A stretch of 53,353 bases of DNA, from positions 1 through 53,353 of the forward strand of contig JAHCIP010000005.1 of the NCBI GenBank assembly GCA_026129165.1. The letters are read 5' to 3'. Source of the stretch: Anaerolineae bacterium (GTDB lineage Bacteria > Chloroflexota > Anaerolineae > Epilineales > JAHCIE01). Numbering within the stretch: the stretch's first letter is position 1; each line of letters begins with the position of its first letter. Position numbers and translations under genes: made by a program. Of this stretch, positions 33,695 through 42,038 are shown one piece after another. The notes under the pieces were generated by a model, which did not search any database, was not told the DNA's origin, and was given only the letters and a program-made list of their open reading frames with translations.

Positions 33695-33737
33695 CTCCCG
33701 CCCTCTCTTCAGTCCAGAGGAGGGGGCGGGAGTTTTT
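33695..33737 (+). terminator. Rho-independent terminator after the secreted helical protein
   Basis: The stem starts CTCCCGCCC (33695-33703) and pairs with GGGCGGGAG (33724-33732), followed by TTTTT (33733-33737). It is 23 bases past the stop at 33672. Confidence 0.93.
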
Positions 33738-33807
33738 ACATGTGAAGACGAATGCTCTTAGACAGCCGCGCTGCTTTCTAGCCCTGTATCTAATCTGGAG
33801 GTTGGCG

Positions 33808-35125
33808 ATGCGTGTAACAAAAGGCATATTCTGGCTCTGGTTGGCCGTGGTTTTGATCCTGGCCGGCTGTAGCACCCCACAAATAGCCGTACAACCGACG
33901 GTCGCGCCGACGACCGCCGCCGCGAAGCCAGTGGCGACCACCGCGCCATCAACGGCGCCCGTTCAGTCTAGCCCTACGGCGGCCGCGAAGCCAGCGGCGA
34001 CGACTGTGCCCCCAACGGCTCCAGCGGCCAGCCCCAGTGTCGTGGCGAAAGCGGCGACGACGGTGGCCACTACCGCCCCAACCACTGGCGCGACTGTCGC
34101 TGCCGCCTCCCCCTCGGCCAGTGGGAGCGCCACCAGTGGTGCGGCCAACGCAAAAATCGTGGCGGCGGCGAATGCCTTCCTGGCGACACTGGATGCCAAC
34201 CAGAAGTCCAGCGTACTGTTCGACTGGAGTAATACGGCTCAGAAACAGCGCTGGTCCAATCTCCCCCAAGGGTTGTACCAACGCGCCGGCCTAATGTGGG
34301 GCAACCTGAACCAGGCGCAGCAGACCGCCTGGCTGGCGGTGCTGCAGACCACGCTGAGCGCCGAGGGCTACAACCGCGTCATGGCCGAGTGGAACGCCGA
34401 CGATGCTCTGGCGGCGGCGCAGGGGAGCGGCGGGGGTGGTGGGCCAGGTGGGCAGCTCCTGTTCGGCAAGCAATACTACTGGGTCGCCCTGATCGGGACG
34501 CCATCCACAACCAGCCCCTGGCAGTGGCAGTGGGGCGGCCACCACGTGACGATTAACGCCATCATTGTTGGCCCCAACATCTCCCTGACACCCAGCTTCA
34601 TCGGCTGCCAGCCGTGTACCTACACCGACGCCAGTGGTAAGACGATGCGACCGCTGGGCGACATCGAGGATGAGGCGTTTGCCCTGGTCAACTCGCTGAA
34701 CGCGACGCAGCAGAAAACGGCGGTTCTGGGTAATCGGTCGATTGACCTGGTGCTGAGGCTGGGCAGGACGGCAAGGCTATCCCAGCCCGAACGGGCTGCC
34801 CGCCTCGCAGATGAACGCCGACCAGCAGGCGGCCCTCCTGAAGCTCATCGGCCACTACACGGGGCTGGTCAACGATGAGGCGGCGGCCGGCCGCAACGCC
34901 GAGATTAAGGCAGGGCTGAACCAGACCTATTTCGCCTGGTATGGCCCGACGGCCAAGGGCAGCGCCGCCTACTTCCGTGTCACCGGCCCGACCATCGTCA
35001 TCGAGTACGCGCCGCAGGGCGGCGGCGGCACCGGCACTGGTCTCGGTGGGGCTGCCACGAGCCAACACATCCACGGCATCTACCGCGATCCGACCAATGA
35101 TTATGGAGCCAAGTACACCAAATGA
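33808..35125 (+). pseudogene. DUF3500 lipoprotein gene, disrupted by two frameshifts
   Basis: The start ATG 33808 follows GGAGG; the signal ends in LAGC, a lipobox. A linker of repeated Thr/Ala/Pro words follows, then DUF3500, whose function is unknown (a proposed redox or metal-linked exported domain). The reading frame is correct to about 34756 (IDLVL). The segment GQDGKAIPART is in another frame (34761-34793). The end LPASQMNADQQAALLKLIGHYTG... to GAKYTK is in a third frame (from 34796). Two single-base losses within about 45 bases explain this. Either the gene is decaying or the assembly has two consensus errors. DUF3500 genes often neighbour NicO transporters, as here. Confidence 0.8.
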
Positions 35126-35200
35126 ACATATAGACAGAGCAGCGATGCGATCTCGGTGGGCCTGTTCCTTCTCGCTGGCTATGCTCATCTTCTCCCCACC

Positions 35201-35237
35201 GATTCTTCATCATGTCTGAACATCGGGCTGGTATGAT
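35201..35237 (+). promoter_or_regulatory. Three-copy promoter element, copy 2
   Basis: GATTCTTCATCATGTCTGAA (35201-35220), 11 bases, then TATGAT (35232-35237) preceded by TGG. It lies 55 bases upstream of the TPR gene. Confidence 0.75.
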
Positions 35238-35291
35238 GACACAGGAAGTGATGTTAGCCGATCAAGATGGGAGAAAGGGAGTAGTCTGACG

Positions 35292-36212
35292 ATGATCCAC
35301 CACCTGGGATACAGTTCTTTCACTGGGGTTCTTGGAGCACTGTTCAACATGCTCACAAGCCTGGGCGTACCCTTCTTCAACCGACCCCTGGTGAGCTGGT
35401 TACGTCAAAGAGTGCACTGGTTATTCGATGTTCTACCCGACGCTGCTAAGCCGTCTACGCATTACGCCGCTAAGGCCCAGGCAGCGCTCGGGCGTGCCCG
35501 GCGCTGCCTGGCTCAGGACGATCTGGACGCGGCTCTGTCTCTAGCCAGTATTGCCATTGAAGACTACGAGAGGGCCGCTGATAGGGAAGGCGCCAGCCAG
35601 GCACAAGTAGTTCTCGCCGAGGCGCTCCGCCGAATTGGACAGGACGATCTGGCTATCGCGGCCTATGAACGTAGCCTGCCCGATCTGAAGCAGCCTAACG
35701 TCAAGGCCCAGACGCTCACTACGGTGGCCGACCTCTACGCGGCGGGCTACCGCTACACAGAAGCGCGTGACAGCTACCGTCTGGCCCTCAAGGTCTATCA
35801 CAATTTGGGCCATCGGACGCGAGAGGCCTATGTGGCTCACCGTCTGGCTTATGTGCTCTATGAGCAGGAACGCTGGCCTGAGGCCGAGAAGCTGTATCGG
35901 CAGGCCTGGCAGTTAGCCGAGGAACTGAACCTACAATCTGTCAAGGGTAGTCTGCTCTTGGAGATCGGCAACAGTATTGCTCAGCAGGGCCGAAGGGTAG
36001 AAGCGCGTCAGTGGTTCGAGCGCAGTATAGCCCAGACCCAGATGAGCGGAGACATACTCGCTCAGGCGGAGGCGCTGCATAGTTTGGCCGCTGTCTGCCA
36101 GGCTGACCGCGAAGCAGAGCGCGCCAGGGCGTTCTATCCCACTATCCTGCGCCATCTCGCTGCTGTCCTGGCGCATCTCGTGATATTCAACGGAGCAAGG
36201 TATACTAAGTGA
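35292..36212 (+). CDS. Tetratricopeptide-repeat protein
   Basis: The 306-residue protein is built of TPR-type helical hairpins from about residue 55 to 285 (for example ALGRARRCLAQDDLDAALSLASIAIEDYERA, then DDLAIAAYERSL, RDSYRLALKVYHNLG, EAEKLYRQAWQLAEELN, EARQWFERSIAQT). An N-terminal hydrophobic segment (FTGVLGALFNMLTSLGV) could be a weak membrane or signal region. TPRs mediate protein contacts; the partner is unknown. The last residues GARYTK mirror the GAKYTK end of the DUF3500 protein. The stop overlaps the next start (GTGA), so it is co-translated with the NicO-type transporter, and both are driven by copy 2 of the repeated promoter element. Confidence 0.83.
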   Translation: MIHHLGYSSFTGVLGALFNMLTSLGVPFFNRPLVSWLRQRVHWLFDVLPDAAKPSTHYAAKAQAALGRARRCLAQDDLDAALSLASIAIEDYERAADREGASQAQVVLAEALRRIGQDDLAIAAYERSLPDLKQPNVKAQTLTTVADLYAAGYRYTEARDSYRLALKVYHNLGHRTREAYVAHRLAYVLYEQERWPEAEKLYRQAWQLAEELNLQSVKGSLLLEIGNSIAQQGRRVEARQWFERSIAQTQMSGDILAQAEALHSLAAVCQADREAERARAFYPTILRHLAAVLAHLVIFNGARYTK

Positions 36213-37636
36213 GCCAGTTGCATAGCCTGAGGCGCCGCTCGTGGCCCACCGTTCTCCTCGGTCTGATGGCCCTGCTGCTTGCAGTGTTAGTGCCGCCTCA
36301 GGCGGCGCTGGCCCACCCGCTCGACGTGTACCTGCAAGCCACATACATCACCGTAGCGCCCGCCGAGATTGTGGTGGAGTTGGACCTGTCGCCGGGCGTG
36401 CTCGTCGCGCCACAGGTCCTGACGCAGTTGGATACCGACGGCGACCAGCAGATTTCGGACGCCGAGAGCCAGGCGTATGCGGACGCCGTGGTGCGCAAGG
36501 TGGCCCTGCGCGTGGATGGGCAGCCGCTGGCGCTGGCCGTCACCAAGCTGGATATGCCGACGTACCTTACCATCCAGGCCGGCTACGGCACGCTGCGTAT
36601 CTTCACCACTGCGACGCTGACGACCGGCATGACGGGCCCCCACCAGCTTACCTACCAGAACAACAACGCCCCCACCGGCGCGGCTTACCAGGTCAACGCC
36701 TTTGTGGATAAGGGCGTGGCCATCACGTTGGGCCAGCAGAACCGCGACGAGGTCCAGCAGAGCCTGACGATGGACTATACCATCGTCAGCGTGGCGACGA
36801 CCGAGACAGCCAGCGGGGACACGCCCCTCGCGGCGTCCCCGAGCGCGTCGGACCAGGCTCGCCAACTACTGGCCTACCTGTATCAGCCCACGCTGTCGCC
36901 GTGGCTGCTCCTCGTTGCGCTGGGCTTGTCCGCCCTGCTGGGTGGGCTGCACGCCATGACCCCCGGCCACGGCAAGACGCTGGTGGCGGCGTACCTGATC
37001 GGCAGTCGAGGCACGACCCGCCATGCCGTCGCGCTGGGCGCGATTGTCACCCTGACCCACACTGGCTCTGTCGTCGCCGTGGGCCTGCTGGCGCTGCTCG
37101 CCAGCCAGTATATCGTGCCTGGTATTCTGGTACCCGCCCTGGAGATTGGCTCTGGGGCGCTGGTGGTGGTGATGGGGGTTCGGCTCGTCCGCGAGCGCTG
37201 GCAGGCGCTGCGAGGCGGCGACCACCACGAGCATGGGAGTCACGACCATCCGCACCCTCACCCGCACGACCACGACGGGAGTCACGCTCACCATCACCAC
37301 CATCTGGCGCCTGAGAGTATTAAACCGCGCGATCTATTGACCCTCGGAATCTCCGGCGGGCGGACGCCCGGCCCGGAGGCGCTCGGTATTCTGCTGGTGG
37401 CCGTCGGCCTCAATCGCATTGGCCTGGGGCTGGGATTGATCGTCGCCTTCAGTCTGGGCCTGGCTGGCGTGCTGATTGGTATCGGCTTGCTGCTGGTGCG
37501 CTCGCAATCGCTGGTCAACCGACTCGGCCGCTTTGGGGGCCAGTGGCAGCGGTGGCTCCCCCTTGCCAGCGCGTTGATTGTGACGCTGCTGGGCGTTGGG
37601 CTGGCGCTCAAAGGGATGACGGGGTTGACTGGCTAA
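36209..37636 (+). CDS. NicO/HoxN-type nickel-cobalt transporter
   Basis: The 475-residue membrane protein has a signal-like N-terminus ending ALAHPLDVYLQ, then an extracytoplasmic domain of about 200 residues. The NicO-type core follows with HAMTPGHGKTLVAAYLIGS, followed by IVTLTHTGSV. A His-rich loop near residue 335 (DHHEHGSHDHPHPHPHDHDG) lies between helices and is typical of nickel/cobalt transporters such as RcnA. GTG 36209 is part of a GTGA overlap with the TPR gene. NicO members may export or import metals; direction is unknown. Neighbouring DUF3500 and ferric-reductase-like genes suggest a common metal theme. Confidence 0.87.
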   Translation: MSQLHSLRRRSWPTVLLGLMALLLAVLVPPQAALAHPLDVYLQATYITVAPAEIVVELDLSPGVLVAPQVLTQLDTDGDQQISDAESQAYADAVVRKVALRVDGQPLALAVTKLDMPTYLTIQAGYGTLRIFTTATLTTGMTGPHQLTYQNNNAPTGAAYQVNAFVDKGVAITLGQQNRDEVQQSLTMDYTIVSVATTETASGDTPLAASPSASDQARQLLAYLYQPTLSPWLLLVALGLSALLGGLHAMTPGHGKTLVAAYLIGSRGTTRHAVALGAIVTLTHTGSVVAVGLLALLASQYIVPGILVPALEIGSGALVVVMGVRLVRERWQALRGGDHHEHGSHDHPHPHPHDHDGSHAHHHHHLAPESIKPRDLLTLGISGGRTPGPEALGILLVAVGLNRIGLGLGLIVAFSLGLAGVLIGIGLLLVRSQSLVNRLGRFGGQWQRWLPLASALIVTLLGVGLALKGMTGLTG

Positions 37637-37677
37637 GAGAAAATAATGGCCGTCATCTTCCCAATAATGTCTATAGC

Positions 37678-37714
37678 GGTTCCTAACAATGTCTGAAGAC
37701 ACATCTGGTATGAT
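37678..37714 (+). promoter_or_regulatory. Three-copy promoter element, copy 3
   Basis: GGTTCCTAACAATGTCTGAA (37678-37697), 11 bases, then TATGAT (37709-37714) preceded by TGG. It lies 61 bases upstream of the ferric-reductase-like gene. Confidence 0.75.
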
Positions 37715-37774
37715 GCTCATAATGAACCGAGCATTCATCCCATTGAATGATAGACATGTGTGGAGGAAAGGCAT

Positions 37775-38506
37775 ATGACCAGCAATAATACCGAGCCTGC
37801 GGGCCGTTCGACCACGATTAGTGTTCTTATTCTCTCGATCATCGCGGTGGTGAGCGCCGCCCTCATCGCTGCCCTCGTCTCGCCGGTGGGCCTACCCAGC
37901 CTGCTCGCCTCGCTGGCCGACCCCACCCAGCACAGCTACTGGTACCTCTCGCGCGGTTCGGGCATTGTGGCCTACCTGATCACCTGGTTGTCCACCGCGC
38001 TGGGGCTGATGGTAACGAACAAGCTGGGACGGCTCTGGCCGGGCGGTCCGGCCACGGTGGACCTGCATGAGTTCACTGGGTGGTTAGGTATGGCGTTTTC
38101 TGTCTTCCACGTGCTGATTCTGCTGGGTGACCAGTACATTGGCTACACGTTGGGCCAACTGCTCATCCCGTTCGCCAGCAGTGACTATCGCCCGCTGTGG
38201 GTTGGGTTGGGGCAGGTAGGGCTGTATCTGGGCCTCCCGGTGACATTCGCCTTCTACGTGCGACAGCGCATCGGGCACTTGTGGCGCGCACTGCACTATG
38301 GCAGCTTTGCGATGTTCGCCCTGCTGGCGCTACACGGTCTGATGTCGGGCACGGACAGCCAGCAGCCCGCCATCCAGGTCATGTACTGGCTGACCTCGGC
38401 GTCCGTCGTCGGGCTGACAGTCTACCGCGTGTGGGTTGCTCGCCAGCAAGCGGCAAAAACAACACGGCGCGTCGAAGCCCGTGTCAGCCGCCCTGTGCGG
38501 GAGTAG
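37775..38506 (+). CDS. Ferric-reductase-like (cytochrome b type) membrane protein
   Basis: The 243-residue protein has about six transmembrane helices. Histidines within helices lie in the arrangement of bis-haem ferric reductase-like domains: HEFTGWLG, HVLILLG, HYGSF and HGLMSG. These four fit two b-type haems that pass electrons across the membrane. It lacks FAD/NAD domains, like other stand-alone ferric-reductase-like proteins such as MsrQ partners. ATG 37775 follows GGAGG at 8 bases. It is transcribed from the third copy of the promoter element, downstream of NicO. A metal- or redox-related role is plausible. Confidence 0.83.
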   Translation: MTSNNTEPAGRSTTISVLILSIIAVVSAALIAALVSPVGLPSLLASLADPTQHSYWYLSRGSGIVAYLITWLSTALGLMVTNKLGRLWPGGPATVDLHEFTGWLGMAFSVFHVLILLGDQYIGYTLGQLLIPFASSDYRPLWVGLGQVGLYLGLPVTFAFYVRQRIGHLWRALHYGSFAMFALLALHGLMSGTDSQQPAIQVMYWLTSASVVGLTVYRVWVARQQAAKTTRRVEARVSRPVRE

Positions 38507-38540
38507 AGGAACGCTACAGCGCTACCACCGAGTCATGTGA

Positions 38541-38584
38541 ACGGCTCGTCAAGCGGGACGCCGATGTCCTGGTAGACGAGCCGT
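38541..38584. terminator. Hairpin in the convergent gap (bidirectional terminator candidate)
   Basis: ACGGCTCGTC (38541-38550) pairs perfectly with GACGAGCCGT (38575-38584); an inner GGAC/GTCC pair extends it. It lies between the ferric-reductase gene and the convergent glycosyltransferase gene. There is no strong T-run on either strand. Confidence 0.55.
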
Positions 38585-38603
38585 TTGCCTGCTCACCCAA
38601 CAA

Positions 38604-39743
38604 TCAGGTCCGCGACAACTGGTGATAGAGAGCGTGTAAGTTTGCCACACTCTGCTCCAGAGTGTAGGACTTGAGAACTACGTCGCGGGCCGTAGCATGG
38701 AGGTGAGCCAGGCGGGCCGGGTCGGCGAGCGCCCAGCGCAGCGCCGCCGACAAGCCCTCGTCGTCGCCCGGCCGGGCGACACACGGCGCGGGCAGCAGGT
38801 CCGGCAGGAGGCCGACGGCCGTGCCCACCGTAGCGCGGCCACACGCCGCCGCTTCCAGCGTCGCGAACTCCTGGCCCTCATGCCGCGACGCCAGCACGCA
38901 AAGATCGGCGGCGCGGTAGTAGGCGGGCATGGCGGCGTGGGCGATGGAGCCGTGAAAAGTCACATGATTGTGGATCCCCAGGCTCTGAGTCATCGCTTGA
39001 AGCGGGCGGTCCAGTGGCCCTCCACCGAGGAGGTGCAGGTGGAGGGTCGGGAACTCGGGCACGATGCGCGCCACTGCCCGCAGGAGGGTCGTCTGGTCTT
39101 TGACCGGCGTCAGGGACGCGGCATGCAGGAGCGCAGGCGCGCCTCGGAGATGGACAGCCGGTTCGTCCGATCGGGGAGTGGGCCGGAACAAGTCGGTGTT
39201 GACCCCTATCGGTAGACAGATCAGTCGTTCAGAGGGCGTATAGGGCGCGGCCAGGCGGCGCAGATAGGCCGAGCCGACCAGGACACGCGCGGCGCGGCGC
39301 AGCGCCACGCGCACCAGCCCGCGATTCAGAAGGCTCAACTGTCCCCCATAGCCAATGTCAGCCAGGGCGACCAGTTCGCCCCCCAACAGCGAAACCACTG
39401 TCGGAATACCCAGCCACCCCCCAACGAGGGCAGCCACGAAGCCGGGTTCGTCGGCCCACATGGCGTGCAGGACATCGAACGGCCGCCGCCGGTGCTCGCG
39501 CATGACGGCTGCCATCGCTCGTGTCAGCAGCGCCAGCCGGGCGGCGCCCCGCGTTTCGCCGCCGCCCAGCGGGTGCACCGTGATGCGTTCTACCTGGTAC
39601 GGTTGACGGTGATGCGGATAGCGCAGCGGGAACACGTGGACCTCGGCCTCGGCTGACAGCCGCCGCGCCAGGCTCAACTGGGCGGGGATGCACCAATCGT
39701 CGGGGCCGGCGCTAAAGCCGGGGATGAGGATGGCGAGTCGCAT
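38604..39743 (-). CDS. GT4-family glycosyltransferase
   Basis: The 379-residue protein has the GT-B fold: N-domain LAILIPGFSAGPDDWCIPAQL and a C-domain with ASLTPVKDQTTLLRAVA and the EX7E motif in RHEGQEFATLEAAACGRA. Such enzymes transfer a sugar from a nucleotide or lipid donor. It lies at the downstream end of the minus-strand operon of radical SAM proteins and methyltransferases, so the sugar is probably part of the same product. The start at 39743 lacks a good ribosome site. It follows the radical SAM gene by 35 bases. Confidence 0.9.
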   Translation of the reverse strand: MRLAILIPGFSAGPDDWCIPAQLSLARRLSAEAEVHVFPLRYPHHRQPYQVERITVHPLGGGETRGAARLALLTRAMAAVMREHRRRPFDVLHAMWADEPGFVAALVGGWLGIPTVVSLLGGELVALADIGYGGQLSLLNRGLVRVALRRAARVLVGSAYLRRLAAPYTPSERLICLPIGVNTDLFRPTPRSDEPAVHLRGAPALLHAASLTPVKDQTTLLRAVARIVPEFPTLHLHLLGGGPLDRPLQAMTQSLGIHNHVTFHGSIAHAAMPAYYRAADLCVLASRHEGQEFATLEAAACGRATVGTAVGLLPDLLPAPCVARPGDDEGLSAALRWALADPARLAHLHATARDVVLKSYTLEQSVANLHALYHQLSRT

Positions 39744-39778
39744 AAGCGTTTATGGAGAGGGCGGAGAGGTTGGACGCC

Positions 39779-41257
39779 TCAGAAGCCGGTCGTCTCAGGA
39801 CGCTGGTAGGCAATGAGCTTGTGGAGCGCGCGCAGTTCGAGCGGATGACGGTAGACGCGCAGGTGGTAGCGCCAGGCGCTGGCCGCCCGCAGCGCGAGAC
39901 GCCAGGCCCGCGTCAGCTTGGGGTCGGTGGCCGTCGGATAGTAGGCGTTCAGGACGCGCTCGAAGTCGTGGGTCAGGTCGCGCAGATTGGCGCCCAGCCA
40001 GGGGACGGTCGTGCTGCGGCGGAGCGAGAAGGTGTTCCACTCCGGGCTGACCCACTCTTCCAGGGTCGCCGGGAAGCGGAAGCCCTCGGCCTTGGCCGTC
40101 TCGTACAACTCGCCCGCCAGCGGGACGGGGGTGTACATGTACATGATAATCTCGGTTGCCGGATGAATCTGCTTCACCCGCCGAATGAACTCGATGGTGT
40201 GGCGGATGTCCGCTTCGGGGTCGGGCGGGTTGCCCATGACAAAAGAAAGCTCCGGGATCATGCCGTAGCCACGCATGAGACGCACAATTTCAAGCGTCTT
40301 CTCCGCGCTGGCCGTCCCGCCCTTGTTCATGCGCTTGAGCGTCTCATCTGAGCCGGACTCCGCGCCCAGGAAGACCATCTTCAAGCCGCTGGCGGCCATC
40401 AACTGCCAGGTGCGCTGGCTCATCTTGAGCAGTGTATCGATGCGCGCCTCACCCCACCAGCCTAGCCCCAGGTCCATAATGCGCTCGGCAAACTCGGCGG
40501 TACGCGCCTCGCTGACAAAGAAGTTGTTGTCGAAAAACTCAATGGCGTCCGCGCCATAGCGGTCGTGGAGCAGGCGCACGGTGTTGGCCGTGCGTTCGGC
40601 GCTCTGGGCCAGCCAGCGGCCATTGACCATGTTGACCACCGCGCAGAAGTTGCAGAAGAACGGGCAGCCGTAGGATGAATGGTGGGGCAGGGTGCGCTGG
40701 CCCAGGTAGCAGGCGCGGGCGTACTGGTCCATAGGGACACGGTGGTAGGGGAAGTCGGGCAGGCTGTCAGGGTGGGGGACGGAGGCCAGGGGGTTGGAGC
40801 ACGGCTCGCCCTGGGCGACATAGGCCAGGCCGCGCACATCGGCCAGCGCGCTGCCCTGGTCGAGGCGGTCGAGTAGTTGGAGGAAGACATGCTCCCCGTG
40901 ACCGCGCACGACATAGTCTACATAATCTGCCCGTAGGCAGGTGTCCCAGTGCTGGGTCGGGAAGTAGCCGCCCCAGACGATGATCAGCCCTGGATGGCGG
41001 CGCTTGAGTTCGCGGCACAGCGGCACGGCCTGGGCCAACTGCGGCCCCGGCATCACCGTCACGCCCAGCACCCGCGCCCCGGCCTGCGCCAGGTGATCCA
41101 GCCGGGTTAGCGGGTCGGTCTCGATGTTGCCGTCTACAATGATGTAGTCGCGCCGGCCTTCGAGCAGGCCGCCGAGGGCCAGCAGGGACATGGGCAGGAT
41201 GCGCTTGCCGGAGCCGTTGCTGCGCGGGTTATAGAGAACAATCATCGTTGCGCTCAT
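39779..41257 (-). CDS. B12-binding-type radical SAM protein (3)
   Basis: The 492-residue protein has an N-terminal Rossmann-like domain of the B12-binding type and a radical SAM domain with CPFFCNFC, giving Cys198, Cys202 and Cys205 for the 4Fe-4S cluster. A GAESGSDETLKRMNKG stretch is typical of this subgroup. No DXHXXG cobalamin motif is visible in the first domain, so cobalamin binding is unproven. Members of this group include methylases and other enzymes acting on unreactive carbon or phosphorus. The gene overlaps the methyltransferase gene by 29 bases and is part of a seven-gene operon. Confidence 0.87.
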   Translation of the reverse strand: MSATMIVLYNPRSNGSGKRILPMSLLALGGLLEGRRDYIIVDGNIETDPLTRLDHLAQAGARVLGVTVMPGPQLAQAVPLCRELKRRHPGLIIVWGGYFPTQHWDTCLRADYVDYVVRGHGEHVFLQLLDRLDQGSALADVRGLAYVAQGEPCSNPLASVPHPDSLPDFPYHRVPMDQYARACYLGQRTLPHHSSYGCPFFCNFCAVVNMVNGRWLAQSAERTANTVRLLHDRYGADAIEFFDNNFFVSEARTAEFAERIMDLGLGWWGEARIDTLLKMSQRTWQLMAASGLKMVFLGAESGSDETLKRMNKGGTASAEKTLEIVRLMRGYGMIPELSFVMGNPPDPEADIRHTIEFIRRVKQIHPATEIIMYMYTPVPLAGELYETAKAEGFRFPATLEEWVSPEWNTFSLRRSTTVPWLGANLRDLTHDFERVLNAYYPTATDPKLTRAWRLALRAASAWRYHLRVYRHPLELRALHKLIAYQRPETTGF

Positions 41258-42038
41258 GGGTCAGGCGGTAGATGGTGACGATCTCGTAGATCAGGTCGCG
41301 GCGCAGGACGATTTCGCACCGCAGATGGTGGGTCTGGGCGTCGGCCAGGAAGCCAGCCTCGTCGGCATCGCTGGATAGGATTACCAGGGCCGCCCCGCCA
41401 GCGCGCAGGTGGTGCGGCAAGGCGGCCAGGAAACGCGGCACGACATCCAGGGACCGCCAGGCGTGGTCGTACAGGTCGGCGGGCGGGCCGACATAATAAG
41501 GTGGGTTGAAGAGGACGAGGTCGAACTGTTCGCCATCCACCGCCGTAAACAGGTCGCCCTGGTAGGCCTGGACGCGGTCCTCGACCCCCTGCGCCAGGGC
41601 ATTGAGGCGCACGCAGCGCACCGCCGCTGGATTGATGTCCACGGCCACGACCCGTCTGGCCCAGCGGGCGGCGAACACCGCGCCCACGCCCGACCCCGTC
41701 CCCATGTCCAGCACATCGCCATGGGGGACAGTCGCCGCGTTCAGAACCCCGGCCAGCATCTCGCCCGTCAGAAAGAGCTTGGGGTTGAAGACGTCGGGCA
41801 AGACGATGAGGGGGGCGCCGAGCACCGTCTCGATGACGAGCCGGCGATGCCGATGCAGCAGGAACGGCCGCCGCACTGCCTGGAGACGCCGCCAGACGCG
41901 CCGCACCAGGCGCGGCCACGGGCGAACCCCTCCCCCAACCCCTCCCCTGGCAAGGGGGGGGGGATTGTTCCGCTCTGGCTCCCCCTTCCCTCCCAGGGAA
42001 GGGGGCTGGGGGGTTAGGTAAACGCCCGAAGCTATCAT
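41229..42038 (-). CDS. Class I SAM-dependent methyltransferase with NPPY motif
   Basis: The protein resembles HemK/PrmC-type N-methyltransferases: motif I VLDMGTGSGVGAVFAARW, motif for substrate LVLFNPPYYVGPP. The NPPY element usually marks methylation of amide, amino or guanidino nitrogen, so the target may be protein or small molecule. ATG 42038 is in an ATGA overlap with the preceding gene and is preceded by GAGGTGAGGG. Residues about 8-35 (PQPPSLGGKGEPERNNPPPLARGG) come from a GC-rich palindromic repeat; a downstream GTG at about residue 44 would avoid it. It overlaps the radical SAM gene 3' by 29 bases. Confidence 0.82.
   Translation of the reverse strand: MIASGVYLTPQPPSLGGKGEPERNNPPPLARGGVGGGVRPWPRLVRRVWRRLQAVRRPFLLHRHRRLVIETVLGAPLIVLPDVFNPKLFLTGEMLAGVLNAATVPHGDVLDMGTGSGVGAVFAARWARRVVAVDINPAAVRCVRLNALAQGVEDRVQAYQGDLFTAVDGEQFDLVLFNPPYYVGPPADLYDHAWRSLDVVPRFLAALPHHLRAGGAALVILSSDADEAGFLADAQTHHLRCEIVLRRDLIYEIVTIYRLTHERNDDCSL
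41930..42018. repeat. GC-rich palindromic repeat encoding the N-terminus of the methyltransferase
   Basis: On the minus strand it starts CCTAACCCCCCAGCCCCCTT and contains a CCCTTCCC/GGGAAGGG stem; a related copy is at 52304-52353 in a true intergenic gap. Here it is translated directly after the start codon. Confidence 0.8.
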
